Of a stretch of 6,460 bases of DNA, positions 1 to 4,803 are shown piece by piece. This DNA comes from Christensenella sp. UBA4247. GTDB taxonomy: Bacteria > Bacillota > Clostridia > Christensenellales > CAG-1252. Every line of letters begins with the position of its first letter. The first letter of the stretch is position 1. Under the pieces are notes generated by a model that saw only the letters and a program-made list of their open reading frames with translations, did no database searches and was not told where the DNA came from. Both the position numbers and the translations under genes were made by a program. The stretch is taken from the NCBI GenBank assembly GCA_002395405.1, contig DGWX01000061.1, positions 958 through 7,417 of the forward strand, read 5' to 3'.

Positions 1-540
1 GATGACCTTGTTCGCGATCTCTTTTACTTCGGAGAGCTCTTTGCCCATTTCGGCAGCGGCGCCCGCGCATTTATGAACGAGGACGGTTCCCGCAACGCCG
101 CGGCGACCCACGGTGTAAAGGCTGTCTTTAACGGCGATATCGTCGTTTACGTAAACGGCGTCCACTTTGATGCCGTCGTCGATCGCGTCGCTCATTGCGT
201 TGTTAAAGTTCATGCAGTCGCCGGAATAGTTCTTGATGATGAGAAGAACGCCCTTGTCCGTCGCGCATTTCTTGATCGCGTTATAGACTTGTACCTGAGA
301 AGGGGACGCGAACACGTCGCCGCAAACCGCGGCGTCCAGCATACCTTTTCCTACGAAACCTGCGTGAGCGGGTTCGTGACCCGAGCCGCCTCCGGAGATC
401 AAGCTGACTTTATCGTCGTTTATTTCCTTCTTTTTTACGATTTTGAATTTCTCCACAAATTCAAGCTCCGGATGCGCCATCGCAAGACCGTGGCACATAT
501 CGTAAACAAAGGTTTCGGGGGTATTCATTATTTTCTTCAT
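1..540 (-). CDS. dhaK: Dihydroxyacetone kinase, DhaK (substrate-binding) subunit, N-terminal half; cut by the window edge
   Basis: Cytoplasmic enzyme that binds dihydroxyacetone covalently and passes it a phosphate, giving dihydroxyacetone phosphate for glycolysis. The first 180 codons are present and the gene continues beyond position 1; family members are about 330-356 residues, so roughly half is seen. Visible motifs are GGGSGHEP (residues 50-57; His55 corresponds to the substrate-contacting His56 of E. coli DhaK), IIKNYSGD (101-108; Asp108 corresponds to catalytic Asp109) and the strongly conserved DDIAVKDSLYTVGRRG (133-148). The histidine that forms the hemiaminal with substrate lies outside the window. 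The start is MKKIMNTPE, with AAAGGAG at 547-553 six bases upstream. It lies 64 bases downstream of gldA on the same strand, so the two are very likely one operon. A dhaL gene and the phosphate donor (PTS-type DhaM, or ATP via a fused L domain) would be expected further on but cannot be judged here. Confidence 0.95.
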   Translation of the reverse strand, partial: MKKIMNTPETFVYDMCHGLAMAHPELEFVEKFKIVKKKEINDDKVSLISGGGSGHEPAHAGFVGKGMLDAAVCGDVFASPSQVQVYNAIKKCATDKGVLLIIKNYSGDCMNFNNAMSDAIDDGIKVDAVYVNDDIAVKDSLYTVGRRGVAGTVLVHKCAGAAAEMGKELSEVKEIANKVI

Positions 541-556
541 AATTATCTCCTTTATG

Positions 557-586
557 ATATTAGCCGAGGGTGACCCCGGCTAATAT
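557..586 (-). repeat. Intercistronic hairpin between gldA and dhaK
   Basis: A 10-bp perfect stem, ATATTAGCCG (557-566) against CGGCTAATAT (577-586), continues through one bulged base into a GGG/CCC stem (568-570 with 574-576) and a 3-base loop. In the direction of transcription no U-run follows. It ends three bases before the dhaK Shine-Dalgarno sequence (547-553). I therefore read it as an mRNA-stabilising, processing or partial-attenuation element rather than a full terminator. The structure is seen directly; its role is inferred. Confidence 0.7.
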
Positions 587-604
587 AAATTGACTGATTT
601 GAAA

Positions 605-1777
605 TTACGCGTCGAGACCTTTGTATTCGCGACCGATCTTATCCGCCGTTTTGATCGCGGCAACGACCATTTCCTCGGTAACGGGGAAGGGCATATTGTG
701 GATGGATTCGTCGGGAATGCAAGTCTTCGCGGCAACCGCTTTGAGTTCTTCGTCCGTCAAAGAGGCTCTTTGAACTTCGCCCGTCTTCTTGTTCGTCATA
801 AGATCTTGCAAGCAAACGGGGAGACCGACGGTGTCGCAGAAATCGAGGACTTCGTACAGCTCGTCTTCCGGCGCGTTTTCGAGGATCAATTGGCAGATCG
901 TTCCGAATGCGACGACTTCGCCGTGGAAGTTGTTCGCGTGGATCTCGTGGATGATCGTAATGCCGTCGTGGATCGCGTGAGCCGCGGCAAGACCGCCCGA
1001 TTCGAATCCGAGACCGGAAAGAAGAATGTTGGTTTCAACGATCTTTTCGAACGCTTGCGTTACGGCGTTGTTCTCGCAAGCGACTTTCGCCTTATAGCCG
1101 TCGCTGATGAGGTTCTTATAGCAGAGTTCGGCAAGAGCGAAAGCGGTGTGCGTTCCGTAGCCGAGGAGAGTTCCTTTCGCGCGATTTGCGCCGCAGGGGA
1201 GACCCGCGTTTACGTTCGATACGCTCTTCACGTTTGCGCGCGCCTCGAAGTAGGTGGAAAGCGCGTCGCCCATACCGGATACGAGGAAGCGAGCGGGAGC
1301 GTTCGCGATAACGTTCAGGTCGATCAAAACCACGGACGGGCTTTGACGGAAGTATGCGTAATCGTCAAACTCGTGATCGTCCGTGTACAAAACGGCGCTG
1401 TGAGAAGTAGGCGCGTCGGTCGCCGCGATGGTGGGGCAAATGATAAGGGGATTGCCCGCCGCAACGCATTTCGAAGTATCGATGGCTTTACCGCCTCCGA
1501 GACCGATCGTACAAGCGCACTTGTTTTCTTTCGCGATCTCTTGGAGCTTTTGAACGACGGTGCGAGAGCATTCGCCTTTGAACACGTCGCCCGCGGGAAC
1601 GAACTCGACTTTATATTTTTCAGCGGTTGCCGCCAGCTTGTCCTTTACGAGGTTCAAAGCGAACGGGTCGGCGATCAAAAGGGCTTTCTTACCGAAAGTT
1701 TTGACGAAATAACCCAAATTCAGGAGTTCGTCTTCGCCTTGGACGTACTTGGTGGGGCAAATAAATGCTTTTCTCAT
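605..1777 (-). CDS. gldA: Glycerol dehydrogenase (iron-containing alcohol dehydrogenase family), GldA
   Basis: NAD-dependent, Zn-binding cytoplasmic enzyme that oxidises glycerol to dihydroxyacetone. The protein has 390 residues, slightly longer than the usual ~365-370. The N-terminal half is the nucleotide-binding domain with the IGLGGGKAIDTSK motif (91-103). The PTIAATDAPTS stretch follows (115-125; Asp121 is the glycerol-contacting position in the family). The C-terminal half is the helical metal domain. The metal ligands fit the family pattern: Asp171 in SGMGDALSTYFEAR, His267 in GLAAAHAIHDG and His285 in NNFHGEVVAFG. The start MRKAFICPTKY is a typical GldA start and has AAGGAG at 1785-1790 with a 7-base gap. 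It is the first gene of a transcript that goes on into dhaK, so its product feeds directly into the next gene's enzyme. A promoter and a palindromic leader lie upstream. Related enzymes of the family use other polyols, but the residue pattern and the dhaK neighbour favour glycerol. Confidence 0.96.
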   Translation of the reverse strand: MRKAFICPTKYVQGEDELLNLGYFVKTFGKKALLIADPFALNLVKDKLAATAEKYKVEFVPAGDVFKGECSRTVVQKLQEIAKENKCACTIGLGGGKAIDTSKCVAAGNPLIICPTIAATDAPTSHSAVLYTDDHEFDDYAYFRQSPSVVLIDLNVIANAPARFLVSGMGDALSTYFEARANVKSVSNVNAGLPCGANRAKGTLLGYGTHTAFALAELCYKNLISDGYKAKVACENNAVTQAFEKIVETNILLSGLGFESGGLAAAHAIHDGITIIHEIHANNFHGEVVAFGTICQLILENAPEDELYEVLDFCDTVGLPVCLQDLMTNKKTGEVQRASLTDEELKAVAAKTCIPDESIHNMPFPVTEEMVVAAIKTADKIGREYKGLDA

Positions 1778-1802
1778 AAAAAATCTCCTTAAAAAATTTA
1801 TT

Positions 1803-1820
1803 TTACAGCAAACGCTGTAA
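1803..1820 (-). promoter_or_regulatory. Perfect palindrome in the gldA leader; candidate operator (loosely cre-like) or leader hairpin
   Basis: TTACAGC and GCTGTAA form a perfect 7-bp inverted repeat with a 4-base centre, about 25-45 bases downstream of the predicted transcription start and 12 bases before the gldA ribosome binding site. On the minus strand, positions 1821-1807 match the loose catabolite-responsive consensus WTGNAANCGNWNNCW with two mismatches. Catabolite repression by CcpA from a downstream roadblock site is known for carbon-use operons in Firmicutes, so that reading is plausible but unproven. Another repressor, or an RNA hairpin, would fit equally well. Confidence 0.45.
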
Positions 1821-1832
1821 TGGTCGAATCAA

Positions 1833-1844
1833 GCGGAAGTCCGC
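1833..1844 (-). repeat. Short hairpin near the 5' end of the gldA mRNA
   Basis: GCGGA (1833-1837) and TCCGC (1840-1844) form a short GC stem; with a realistic loop it is 4 bp. It would start only a few bases after the predicted transcription start, where small hairpins can protect the 5' end of an mRNA. The function is inferred only. Confidence 0.3.
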
Positions 1845-1852
1845 CTATTAAA

Positions 1853-1880
1853 ATTCTAACATAAAAAAACGCTATGTCAA
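1853..1880 (-). promoter_or_regulatory. Sigma-A type promoter of the gldA-dhaK operon
   Basis: On the minus strand there is a perfect -35 TTGACA (1875-1880), a 16-base spacer and a -10 TAGAAT (1853-1858, one mismatch to TATAAT). The -10 is preceded by TG plus one base, an extended -10. Upstream of the -35 (about 1886-1908) are A/T tracts spaced roughly one helical turn apart, resembling an UP element. Transcription would start near 1846, giving a leader of about 70 bases. A spacer of 16 is slightly short but usual. Confidence 0.7.
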
Positions 1881-1931
1881 GACCGATTTTGGAAATTTTT
1901 GGGAATTTGATCTTCAAAAAAGCGTTTTTTT
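1863..1931. repeat. Pair of 11-bp inverted repeats flanking the upstream side of the gldA promoter
   Basis: AAAAAAACGCT at 1863-1873 is the exact reverse complement of AGCGTTTTTTT at 1921-1931, with 47 bases between. The left copy lies inside the gldA promoter spacer. The right copy is itself nearly self-complementary (A6-GCG-T7). Both are mostly A/T, so chance is a real possibility in such a spacer. Confidence 0.4.
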
Positions 1932-1942
1932 GTATCGGATAA

Positions 1943-1975
1943 CGAAAAAACTCTCATTTTCGGAGATATTTTTCG
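1943..1975. repeat. Imperfect hairpin downstream of the murG terminator
   Basis: CGAAAAA (1943-1949) pairs with TTTTTCG (1969-1975). Inside, after a small internal loop, TCTC (1952-1955) pairs with GAGA (1963-1966) around a 7-base loop. Read on the minus strand it begins right at the end of the murG terminator's U-run, so it could be a weak back-up stop or simply AT-rich spacer. Confidence 0.3.
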
Positions 1976-2022
1976 AAAAAAATAAAAAATCGCCGAATCG
2001 GCAAGATTGTCAAATCGGCGAT
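1976..2022 (-). terminator. Intrinsic terminator of murG
   Basis: On the minus strand an 8-bp stem ATCGCCGA/TCGGCGAT (2015-2022 with 1989-1996) with an 18-base loop, which can pair further, is followed at once by a T-run of six, one A, and seven more T (1976-1989). It begins 23 bases after the murG stop codon and should keep murG transcripts out of gldA. Confidence 0.85.
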
Positions 2023-2045
2023 CGAATGGGCGCTATTTTCTTTTT

Positions 2046-3068
2046 TTAATGCGACATCGTTGCCAGCTTGTATAGTTCTGCGGATAGCTTTTTCGGCGTT
2101 TCTCTATCGTACGCGGGCGCAGGCGCGCCGTTCCTTATAGTATTGTCGATCGCTTTTAAAAGGGATTTCGGCGTCAATTCGCTTTGCGGTAAAACGCGGA
2201 TCGCGCCTTTGGATAGATAATACGCCGCGTTTTCTTCTTGGTCGCCTCGGGATTCGCCCTTGGGGAGAGGGATCGCGAGGATCTTTTTTCCGAGTGCCGT
2301 CAGTTCTCCGAGGGTGGAAGCGCCTGCTCTTGATACGATGGCGTCTGCCGTGGCGAAATAATCCTCAACGTTCCTCGCGAACGGAACGCAAACGTAAGAG
2401 GGCGTTTTCATCGGGACGGCTGTTTTTCCGGCTATATGAAGAATATTGTATTTTTCGGTAAGAGCTCCGAAACTTTCGGATAGCGCTTCATTGATCGCTC
2501 GCGCGCCGAGCGATCCGCCCATAAAAAGTACGACGGGCTTCTTTTCGTCGTTAAAAAGAGTAAGAGCGGAACCCGAAAAGATGGAATCGCGAATCGGCGT
2601 TTGCATCAAAGTTCCCTTTTTATACGTTCCGGGGAATGCGGTATATACCTTGTCTGCGAATTTTGCCGTAAATCGGTTCGCGAGTCCGAGCGATCGGTCG
2701 CTTTCGTGGCAGGCGATCGGGATCCCGAGCCCGTGCGCTGCGAGAACGGTCGGAACGGAAGCGTATCCGCCTTTTGAGAAAACAACGGATATCTCTTCCT
2801 TTTTCAGTATTTTTCGAGCCGTTGCCACTCCCTTGATCAAATGAAAGGGAAGAGACGCGTTTTTCCATATTTTTTTGCGGTGAAATTTTGCCGTTTCAGT
2901 CGGATAAAACGGGATATTCAGCTCTTTACAGATGCTTTCTTCCATCGACGAAGGAGATCCGAGATAAATCACCTTGTCAAACGTCTGTTTCAGATATGGG
3001 ATCACGGCGACGTTCGGCATGATATGCCCGGCAGTTCCCCCGCCGACGAGTGCTACGTTCGTTTTCAT
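2046..3068 (-). CDS. murG: MurG-type UDP-GlcNAc:lipid I N-acetylglucosaminyltransferase
   Basis: Adds GlcNAc from UDP-GlcNAc to lipid I, making lipid II for peptidoglycan, at the inner face of the membrane. The protein has 340 residues, a little short for MurG (~355-370). It shows two Rossmann-like (GT-B) halves. The N-terminal, lipid I half has GGGTAGHIMPN (9-19), FSKGGYASVP (97-106) and HESDRSLGLANR (121-132). The C-terminal, UDP-sugar half has GGSLGAR (184-190), SRAGASTLGE (246-255) and SRGDQEENA (273-281). The basic and hydrophobic stretch at about 62-90 (HRKKIWKN, LPFHLIKG) fits the membrane-contact patch known in MurG; no true membrane segment is seen. The start has AAGGAG at 3076-3081, 7 bases upstream. 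The gene stands alone with its own terminator, not inside a division/cell-wall cluster. No convincing minus-strand promoter was found in the spacer. A diverged paralogue acting on another lipid-linked sugar cannot be excluded. Confidence 0.9.
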   Translation of the reverse strand: MKTNVALVGGGTAGHIMPNVAVIPYLKQTFDKVIYLGSPSSMEESICKELNIPFYPTETAKFHRKKIWKNASLPFHLIKGVATARKILKKEEISVVFSKGGYASVPTVLAAHGLGIPIACHESDRSLGLANRFTAKFADKVYTAFPGTYKKGTLMQTPIRDSIFSGSALTLFNDEKKPVVLFMGGSLGARAINEALSESFGALTEKYNILHIAGKTAVPMKTPSYVCVPFARNVEDYFATADAIVSRAGASTLGELTALGKKILAIPLPKGESRGDQEENAAYYLSKGAIRVLPQSELTPKSLLKAIDNTIRNGAPAPAYDRETPKKLSAELYKLATMSH

Positions 3069-3099
3069 TGTTTCGCTCCTTGTTTGATTTTTTTGATTT

Positions 3100-3128
3100 T
3101 ACGGCACTTTTTTAGCATTTTTGCCGTA
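3100..3128 (-). repeat. Inverted repeat in the murG leader
   Basis: TACGGCA (3100-3106) and TGCCGTA (3122-3128) are perfect 7-bp arms with a 15-base AT-rich centre, 32 bases upstream of the murG start codon and between it and the divergent promoter. It could be an operator, or a hairpin in the murG leader RNA. It is the only GC-containing structure in an otherwise AT-rich stretch. Confidence 0.45.
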
Positions 3129-3144
3129 TTTTCGTTCGATTATT

Positions 3145-3173
3145 CAATATTACTACTTGATTTTGTAATATTG
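3145..3173. promoter_or_regulatory. Perfect 9-bp inverted repeat around the hydrolase -35 box; candidate operator
   Basis: CAATATTAC (3145-3153) and GTAATATTG (3165-3173) are exact reverse complements with an 11-base centre. The half-sites are 20 bases apart, about two turns of DNA, which suits a dimeric regulator on one face. The -35 box (3157-3162) of the hydrolase promoter lies wholly inside the centre, so a bound protein would block or remodel polymerase there. It could also influence the divergent murG. No regulator gene is in the window. Confidence 0.55.
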
Positions 3174-3185
3174 TCTATGTATAAT
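3157..3185 (+). promoter_or_regulatory. Sigma-A type promoter of the alpha/beta hydrolase gene
   Basis: A perfect -10 TATAAT (3180-3185) is preceded by a 17-base spacer and a -35 TTGATT (3157-3162, four of six matches). The start would be near 3192, giving a leader of about 45 bases before the gene. The weak -35 embedded in an inverted repeat suggests a controlled promoter. Confidence 0.7.
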
Positions 3186-3235
3186 ATAGTTGTGAAAATG
3201 CTTACTTTTTCATAATCTTTAACAAGGAGGTTAGT

Positions 3236-4171
3236 ATGAAAGAGTTTTTAATGAATACTTTCGACGGAACGGAGATCGCCTGCTACGCTTGGGATGAAGT
3301 GTCGGATCCCGTCGGCGTCGTTCAAATAGCTCACGGAATGGGCGAACATTGCGGCAGATACGATAATTTCGCTTCTTTTTTGAATGCGAACGGTTATATT
3401 GTGATCGCGGAAGATCATCGCGGCCACGGAAAGACTTGCGGATATGACAACAGGGGGATCGTCGAGGGCGATAGCTATAACGATACCGTTTCTGATATGA
3501 TCGCTTTGACGGGTTATGCCCAAAAGAAATATAAGCTTCCGATCGTTCTTTTGGGGCATTCTTACGGCAGCTTCCTTTCGCAGGCGTACATAGAGCGCAA
3601 CGGGGACGCTCTCTCCGGAGTGATCCTTTCCGGCTCCGCTTATATGAACACGGCGCAAGTCGCGTTCGGTAGGATCGTTGCCAAGCTGCAAAATGCGTTT
3701 TGCGGAGGCAAAAAGCCTGCGAAGCTTATCGGAAAGCTTTCTTTCGGTGCCTATGATAAGCAATTTAAGAGCGAAAATCAACCTTTCGCTTGGCTGACGC
3801 GTGATAAAAAGGTCGTTCAGGAATACCTTGCGGATGATTTTTGCGGCGGTTCTTTCGATATGTCCATCGCTTTTCAAAAGAGTTTCTTTTACGGTCTGAA
3901 AACCGTTTATACTCCGGCAGCTCTCGGCTCGATCCCGAAATCTCTCCCCGTTCTTATTGCGAGCGGAGACAAGGATCCCGTCGGCGGAAACGGCTCTCTT
4001 GTTTCCAAACTGTATGAAGAGTATAAAGCGCTCGGCTTGACCGATCTTGATATAAAACTCTATCCCGAAGCGCGCCATGAGATCTTGAACGAGATCAATA
4101 AAGAGGAAGTTTATGCGGATTTCCTCGAATTTATCAAGCGCGTTACCGTGAAAAATACTCAACAAGTTTAA
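3236..4171 (+). CDS. Alpha/beta hydrolase, lysophospholipase/monoacylglycerol lipase-like (serine hydrolase, Hydrolase_4 type)
   Basis: Predicted cytoplasmic serine hydrolase that cleaves an ester, probably a lysophospholipid or monoacylglycerol; the exact substrate cannot be told. The 311 residues match the family's usual length. Seen in order: the oxyanion-loop motif HGMGEHCGRY (33-42), AEDHRGHGKTCG (58-69), the nucleophile elbow LGHSYGSF (106-113) with Ser109, a variable cap region (about 140-225), the acid Asp247 in SGDKDPVGG, and the base His281 in EARHEILNE. The full Ser-Asp-His triad is therefore present. There is no signal peptide or membrane segment. The start at 3236 has AAGGAGG at 3224-3230 with a 5-base gap; a second ATG at 3251 has no such site. 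It forms a single-gene unit with its own promoter and terminator, divergent from murG. A role in lipid turnover is only inference; some relatives act as peptidases or esterases on other substrates. Confidence 0.9.
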   Translation: MKEFLMNTFDGTEIACYAWDEVSDPVGVVQIAHGMGEHCGRYDNFASFLNANGYIVIAEDHRGHGKTCGYDNRGIVEGDSYNDTVSDMIALTGYAQKKYKLPIVLLGHSYGSFLSQAYIERNGDALSGVILSGSAYMNTAQVAFGRIVAKLQNAFCGGKKPAKLIGKLSFGAYDKQFKSENQPFAWLTRDKKVVQEYLADDFCGGSFDMSIAFQKSFFYGLKTVYTPAALGSIPKSLPVLIASGDKDPVGGNGSLVSKLYEEYKALGLTDLDIKLYPEARHEILNEINKEEVYADFLEFIKRVTVKNTQQV

Positions 4172-4190
4172 TATTCAACAAGTGTAATAA
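4159..4190 (+). repeat. Tandem 16-bp direct repeat spanning the hydrolase stop codon
   Basis: TCAACAAGTTTAATAT (4159-4174) is followed directly by TCAACAAGTGTAATAA (4175-4190), with two mismatches in 16. The stop codon (4169-4171) lies in the first copy. It looks like a small slippage duplication at the 3' end of the gene; the second copy is not translated. Confidence 0.6.
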
Positions 4191-4213
4191 AAGCGTTTAT
4201 TCGGTCGAAAGAT

Positions 4214-4266
4214 CGGACGGAGCGAAAGGGGAAAACCCTTTCGCTGTCTTGCCGTTCGGCGTTTTT
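4214..4266 (+). terminator. Probable intrinsic terminator of the hydrolase gene
   Basis: A 10-bp perfect stem AGCGAAAGGG/CCCTTTCGCT (4221-4230 with 4236-4245) closes a GAAAA loop. Outer arms CGGACGG (4214-4220) and CCGTTCG (4252-4258) can pair with one wobble. Alternatively GCCG/CGGC at 4251-4260 forms a small second hairpin. Five T follow at 4262-4266. The main stem is not directly followed by the T-run, so termination may rely on the extended or second hairpin. Confidence 0.7.
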
Positions 4267-4422
4267 CGTACTTTTCGCCGAAAATTCCTGTCACGAAACT
4301 TGAAAACGGAATAGTACGGCGTGTTACAATAACGATAGGCGTGGATCAGGCGAATAAAAAAAGATCCGGAAAAGAATTAAAAAAACATATTGATTATTTA
4401 ACGACAAAAAGCATAAACTTGC
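4267..4422 (+). other. Non-coding spacer upstream of groES
   Basis: The gap between the hydrolase and groES is 330 bases (4172-4501). This middle part is AT-rich and holds no supportable gene. It contains a small TTTTCG/CGAAAA inverted repeat (about 4272-4284), a 5-bp GGATC/GATCC pair around an A-rich loop (about 4343-4368) and one possible weak promoter. No canonical CIRCE (TTAGCACTC, 9 bases, GAGTGCTAA) and no CtsR heptad repeat was found anywhere in the gap. Confidence 0.6.
4300..4330 (+). promoter_or_regulatory. Possible second, distal promoter for groESL
   Basis: TTGAAA (4300-4305) and TACAAT (4325-4330) preceded by TG plus one base (extended -10). The spacer of 19 is longer than ideal. 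If used it would give a leader of about 165 bases before groES. Weak evidence. Confidence 0.25.
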
Positions 4423-4448
4423 TTGCACTGCCTCTTGAAGCGGTGATA
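4423..4448 (+). promoter_or_regulatory. Imperfect inverted repeat overlapping the groES promoter
   Basis: TTGCACTGC (4423-4431), eight bases, then GCGGTGATA (4440-4448): six of nine arm positions are symmetric, and the inner CACTGC/GCGGTG pairs fully as RNA with one wobble. The left arm contains the GCACT core of CIRCE, but the right arm does not match. It may be a diverged heat-shock operator or chance. Confidence 0.25.
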
Positions 4449-4452
4449 TAAT
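4423..4452 (+). promoter_or_regulatory. Main sigma-A type promoter of groES-groEL
   Basis: A perfect TATAAT (4447-4452) is preceded by TGA, forming a full extended -10 (TG-N-TATAAT). The best -35 is TTGCAC (4423-4428), a poor match with an 18-base spacer, which an extended -10 can tolerate. Transcription would begin near 4459, giving a leader of about 43 bases. Confidence 0.7.
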
Positions 4453-4481
4453 GCCAAGCGAAGAATTATTCGAATTTTTAT

Positions 4482-4488
4482 AAGGAGG
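4482..4488 (+). promoter_or_regulatory. groES Shine-Dalgarno with unusually long spacing
   Basis: AAGGAGG is a full-strength site but lies 13 bases before the ATG at 4502, against 5-8 for the other genes here. The MKIKPL start is canonical for GroES and no in-frame ATG, GTG or TTG lies nearer to the site, so the start is kept. Confidence 0.75.
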
Positions 4489-4501
4489 CTTAATTCGACA
4501 T

Positions 4502-4789
4502 ATGAAAATCAAACCCTTATTTGACAGAATCGTGATAAAAGCAGTGGAAGAAAAACAGACCACGGAGTCCGGAATCGTTCTTCCCGGATCGGCGAAGGAA
4601 AAACCGCAAATGGCGGAAGTTATCGCCGTTGGTCCCGGAGGAGTGATCGACGGAAAGGAAGTCGTTATGCAAGTAAAAGTCGGCGACGTGGTGCTTTACA
4701 GCAAGTACGCGGGTTCCGATTTTAAGATCGACGGAGAGGAACTGACGGTTCTTCGCCAAAGCGATCTTCTCGCGATCGTTGAGAAATAA
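4502..4789 (+). CDS. groES: Co-chaperonin GroES (Hsp10)
   Basis: Forms the seven-membered lid that caps GroEL and closes the protein-folding chamber in the cytoplasm. The protein has 95 residues, full length for the family. It begins with the canonical MKIKPLFDRIVI. The mobile loop (about 16-35) carries the GroEL-contact tripeptide Ile25-Val26-Leu27 in ESGIVLPGSAKEKP. AEVIAVGPG follows (38-46), then KVGDVVLYSKYAG (59-71) and the C-terminal strand LRQSDLLAIVEK. It is the first gene of the operon, with groEL starting 14 bases after its stop; the groEL ribosome binding site overlaps the groES stop codon. Production is likely heat-stress responsive as in relatives, but the usual operator is not seen upstream. 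Confidence 0.97.
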   Translation: MKIKPLFDRIVIKAVEEKQTTESGIVLPGSAKEKPQMAEVIAVGPGGVIDGKEVVMQVKVGDVVLYSKYAGSDFKIDGEELTVLRQSDLLAIVEK

Positions 4790-4803
4790 AGGAGGCAAAT
4801 GGT

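Noticed and set aside
73..573. Plus-strand frame opposite dhaK
   Set aside because: Antisense to a clear DhaK with GGGSGHEP and NYSGD motifs; no start signals.
590..1792. Long open frame on the plus strand opposite gldA
   Set aside because: Its protein resembles no family I know and has a low-complexity, arginine-rich make-up, and it lies entirely over a well-recognised glycerol dehydrogenase. Codon bias of the real gene explains the open frame.
3082..3190. Minus-strand promoter for murG
   Set aside because: TAGACA with TAATAT needs a 19-base spacer, and other pairs match only three or four of six bases; not strong enough to list.
3248..4165. A 305-codon minus-strand frame opposite the hydrolase
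   Set aside because: The plus-strand hydrolase has a complete catalytic triad, promoter, ribosome binding site and terminator; the antisense frame has none of these.
4324..4563. Small minus-strand frame, hydrophobic, in the groES upstream gap
   Set aside because: It overlaps the groES start in antisense and includes the promoter region. The hydrophobic look comes from AT-rich spacer, and no ribosome binding site precedes it.
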